Below, in pieces: positions 12,056-13,869 of a stretch of DNA of 13,869 nucleotides (position 1 is the first letter of the stretch; each line of letters opens with the position of its first letter). Origin of the DNA: Rhodoblastus sp964425315. GTDB lineage: Bacteria; Pseudomonadota; Alphaproteobacteria; Rhizobiales; Beijerinckiaceae. Under the pieces are notes generated by a model, which saw only the letters and a list, made by a program, of their open reading frames with translations, was not told where the DNA came from and made no database searches. A program made the position numbers and the translations under genes. The DNA lies in assembly GCA_964425315.1 (NCBI GenBank), contig CAYRNB010000078.1:1-13869 (forward strand), in the 5' to 3' direction.

Positions 12056-13869
12056 TTACGGGACGACCCGCACCGCGCCCTTGGCGGCGCTGGTGGTCAT
12101 GGCGGCATAGGCGCGCAGGGCCGTGGACAGCGGACGCTCGCGTCCTTGCGCTTTCCAGGCGCCCTCGCCTTTCGCCTCCATGGCGGCGCGGCGGCGCGCC
12201 AGCTCCTCTTCCGCCACGGCGAGGCGCAGCGAGCGGGCGGGAATGTCGATCTCGATCCGGTCTCCATTTTCCACCAGGCCGATCAACCCGCCCTCATCCG
12301 CCTCCGGCGAGACATGGCCGATAGAGAGCCCCGACGTGCCGCCCGAAAAGCGTCCGTCGGTGATGAGGGCGCATTTCTTTCCCAGGCCCATGCTCTTGAG
12401 ATAGCTGGTCGGATAGAGCATTTCCTGCATGCCCGGCCCGCCGCGCGGCCCCTCGTAGCGGATGACCACCACCTCGCCGGCGACCACCTTGCCCGACAGA
12501 ATGCCGCCGACCGCCGCCTCCTGGCTTTCGAAGACGATGGCCGGGCCGGAAAATTTCAGATTGCTCTCGTCCACGCCGGCGGTTTTGACGATCGCCCCGT
12601 CCTCGGCGAGATTGCCGAAGAGGACGGCGAGGCCGCCGTCCTTGGAAAAGGCGTTGTCGGCCGAGCGGATCACGCCCTTGGCGCGGTCGCCGTCGAGCGT
12701 GTCGTAACGGCGCGACTGGCTGAAGGCGGTTTGCGTGGGGATTCCGCCGGGCGAGGCGCGGTAGAAGATTTCCGTCCCTTCGGACGCATTGCGCTTGATG
12801 TCCCAGGCGGCGAGCGCCGCCTCCAGGCTCGGGCTGTGGACCGAATGGACATCGCGGTTCAAAAGGCCGGCGCGATCGAGCTCGCCCAGAATTCCATGGA
12901 TGCCGCCGGCGCGATGCACGTCTTCGAGATGAACGTCGGACTTGGAGGGCGCGACCTTGCATAGGACGGGCACGCGGCGCGACAGCCGGTCGATGTCGGC
13001 CATATCGAATTTCACCCCCGCTTCGTAGGCGGCGGCGAGCAAATGCAGCACCGTATTGGTCGAGCCGCCCATGGCGATGTCGAGCGTCATGGCGTTCTCG
13101 AAGGCCTTGAAGGTCGCAATCGAGCGCGGAAGCGCTTTTTCGTCGTCCTCTTCGTAATAGCGGCGGCAGAGATCGACGATGAGGCGGCCGGCGTTCAGGA
13201 ACAGGTCTTTGCGATCGGCGTGGGTGGCGACGAGCGTGCCGTTGCCGGGCAGCGACAGGCCGAGCGCCTCGGTCAGGCAGTTCATGGAATTGGCGGTGAA
13301 CATGCCGGAGCAGGAACCGCAGGTCGGACAGGCCGAGCGCTCCATTGCGACGACATCCGCGTCGCTCACATTGGCGTCGGCGGCGGCGACCATGGCGTCG
13401 ATCAGATCGACCGCTTTGGTTTTTCCCCCGATCAGGACCTTGCCCGCCTCCATCGGCCCGCCCGAGACAAAGACGGCGGGAATATTGAGGCGCAAAGCCG
13501 CCATCAGCATGCCGGGCGTGATCTTGTCGCAATTGGAAATGCACACCATGGCGTCGGCGCAATGGGCGTTGACCATATATTCGACGGAATCGGCGATGAT
13601 TTCGCGCGAAGGCAGGCTATAGAGCATGCCGGCATGGCCCATGGCGATGCCGTCGTCGATGGCGATCGTATGGAACTCCTTGGCGACGCCGCCCGCCGCC
13701 TCGATTTCGCGCGCCACCATCTGGCCGAGGTCTTTCAGATGGACATGGCCGGGCACGAACTGGGTGAAACTGTTGACCACCGCGATGATCGGCTTGCCGA
13801 AGTCGGAATCCTTCATGCCGGTGGCGCGCCACAGGCCGCGCGCGCCGGCCATGTTGCGGCCGTGGGTGG
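12056..13869 (-). CDS. ilvD: Dihydroxy-acid dehydratase, N-terminal codons outside window
   Basis: This iron-sulfur enzyme dehydrates 2,3-dihydroxy-isovalerate (and the 3-methylvalerate analogue) to the 2-keto acid, the penultimate step of valine and isoleucine synthesis, and also feeds leucine and pantothenate synthesis. 603 residues are visible. Alignment with the E. coli enzyme, which begins with about nine residues before THGRNMAGAR, indicates that only those few are missing beyond the right edge. Seen motifs: FGKPIIAVVNSFTQFVPGHV, ISNCDKITPGM and ERSACPTCGSCSGMFTANSM with the cluster cysteines, AMGGSTNTVLHLL, and DGRFSGGTSGLSIGHVSPEA. Near-identity to the long (about 616-residue) proteobacterial form makes the call secure. 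The start and promoter are not visible. The 3' end faces the shared terminator. Confidence 0.98.
   Translation of the reverse strand, partial: THGRNMAGARGLWRATGMKDSDFGKPIIAVVNSFTQFVPGHVHLKDLGQMVAREIEAAGGVAKEFHTIAIDDGIAMGHAGMLYSLPSREIIADSVEYMVNAHCADAMVCISNCDKITPGMLMAALRLNIPAVFVSGGPMEAGKVLIGGKTKAVDLIDAMVAAADANVSDADVVAMERSACPTCGSCSGMFTANSMNCLTEALGLSLPGNGTLVATHADRKDLFLNAGRLIVDLCRRYYEEDDEKALPRSIATFKAFENAMTLDIAMGGSTNTVLHLLAAAYEAGVKFDMADIDRLSRRVPVLCKVAPSKSDVHLEDVHRAGGIHGILGELDRAGLLNRDVHSVHSPSLEAALAAWDIKRNASEGTEIFYRASPGGIPTQTAFSQSRRYDTLDGDRAKGVIRSADNAFSKDGGLAVLFGNLAEDGAIVKTAGVDESNLKFSGPAIVFESQEAAVGGILSGKVVAGEVVVIRYEGPRGGPGMQEMLYPTSYLKSMGLGKKCALITDGRFSGGTSGLSIGHVSPEADEGGLIGLVENGDRIEIDIPARSLRLAVAEEELARRRAAMEAKGEGAWKAQGRERPLSTALRAYAAMTTSAAKGAVRVVP

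Noticed and set aside
12035..12964. 309-codon plus-strand frame across ilvD
   Set aside because: It is antisense to the conserved dehydratase, which accounts for the whole interval.
1..13869. CRISPR arrays, tRNA or rRNA genes, complete insertion sequences, toxin-antitoxin or defence gene clusters
   Set aside because: No regularly spaced repeats, cloverleaf sequences, transposase motifs or recognisable toxin or defence domains were found on either strand.

Overview
The window is GC-rich, with strong G/C preference at third codon positions. Its gene content (an alphaproteobacterial-type XRE regulator beginning KPN-x-ID-x-HVG, a PIG3-type quinone oxidoreductase, an Alpha-type chemoreceptor with no C-terminal tether peptide, an acetate-uptake family permease) points to an alphaproteobacterium, probably Hyphomicrobiales. 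A Beijerinckiaceae/Methylocystaceae-like or Bradyrhizobium-like genome is my guess, but the family cannot be fixed from this sequence alone. I see no tRNA, rRNA, CRISPR array, complete insertion sequence or phage gene.

Left part (1-6059). A CBS-domain protein runs off the left edge on the minus strand. It is divergent from a tightly packed plus-strand operon: TetR regulator, HlyD-type membrane fusion protein, ABC ATPase and ABC-2 permease, with overlapping start and stop codons at every junction. This is the CecR/YbhGFSR type of drug or solvent efflux cassette, here with one permease. The 126-bp divergent intergenic region holds an FNR/FixK-like box and, for tetR, a good promoter whose -10 box is covered by a perfect inverted repeat ending 4 nt before the ATG. 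A TauE/SafE anion-exporter-type protein and a zinc-free quinone oxidoreductase follow as a likely two-gene unit.

Middle part (6060-9220). A small uncharacterised minus-strand gene has its own near-consensus promoter. Next come a gene-poor stretch with a probable frameshifted small gene, a methyl-accepting chemotaxis protein, and a convergent XRE regulator. The AT-rich upstream region of that regulator carries several perfect inverted repeats.

Right part (9221-13869). A minus-strand pair encodes an enoyl-CoA hydratase-superfamily protein that lacks both usual catalytic glutamates and a SAM-dependent methyltransferase, with 7 nt between the genes. A 631-bp gap has a perfect 16-bp palindrome and what looks like a decayed ORF. 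An AceTr/SatP-family transporter follows, and a terminator that could serve both strands separates it from convergent ilvD (dihydroxy-acid dehydratase), whose first roughly ten codons lie outside the window.

Most of the window is ordinary chromosomal backbone. I did not find a convincing new multi-gene system. The most checkable novelties are the predicted leaderless, operator-capped tetR, the hydratase-like protein without its catalytic residues paired with a methyltransferase, and the palindrome-rich regulatory stretch at 9020-9200.
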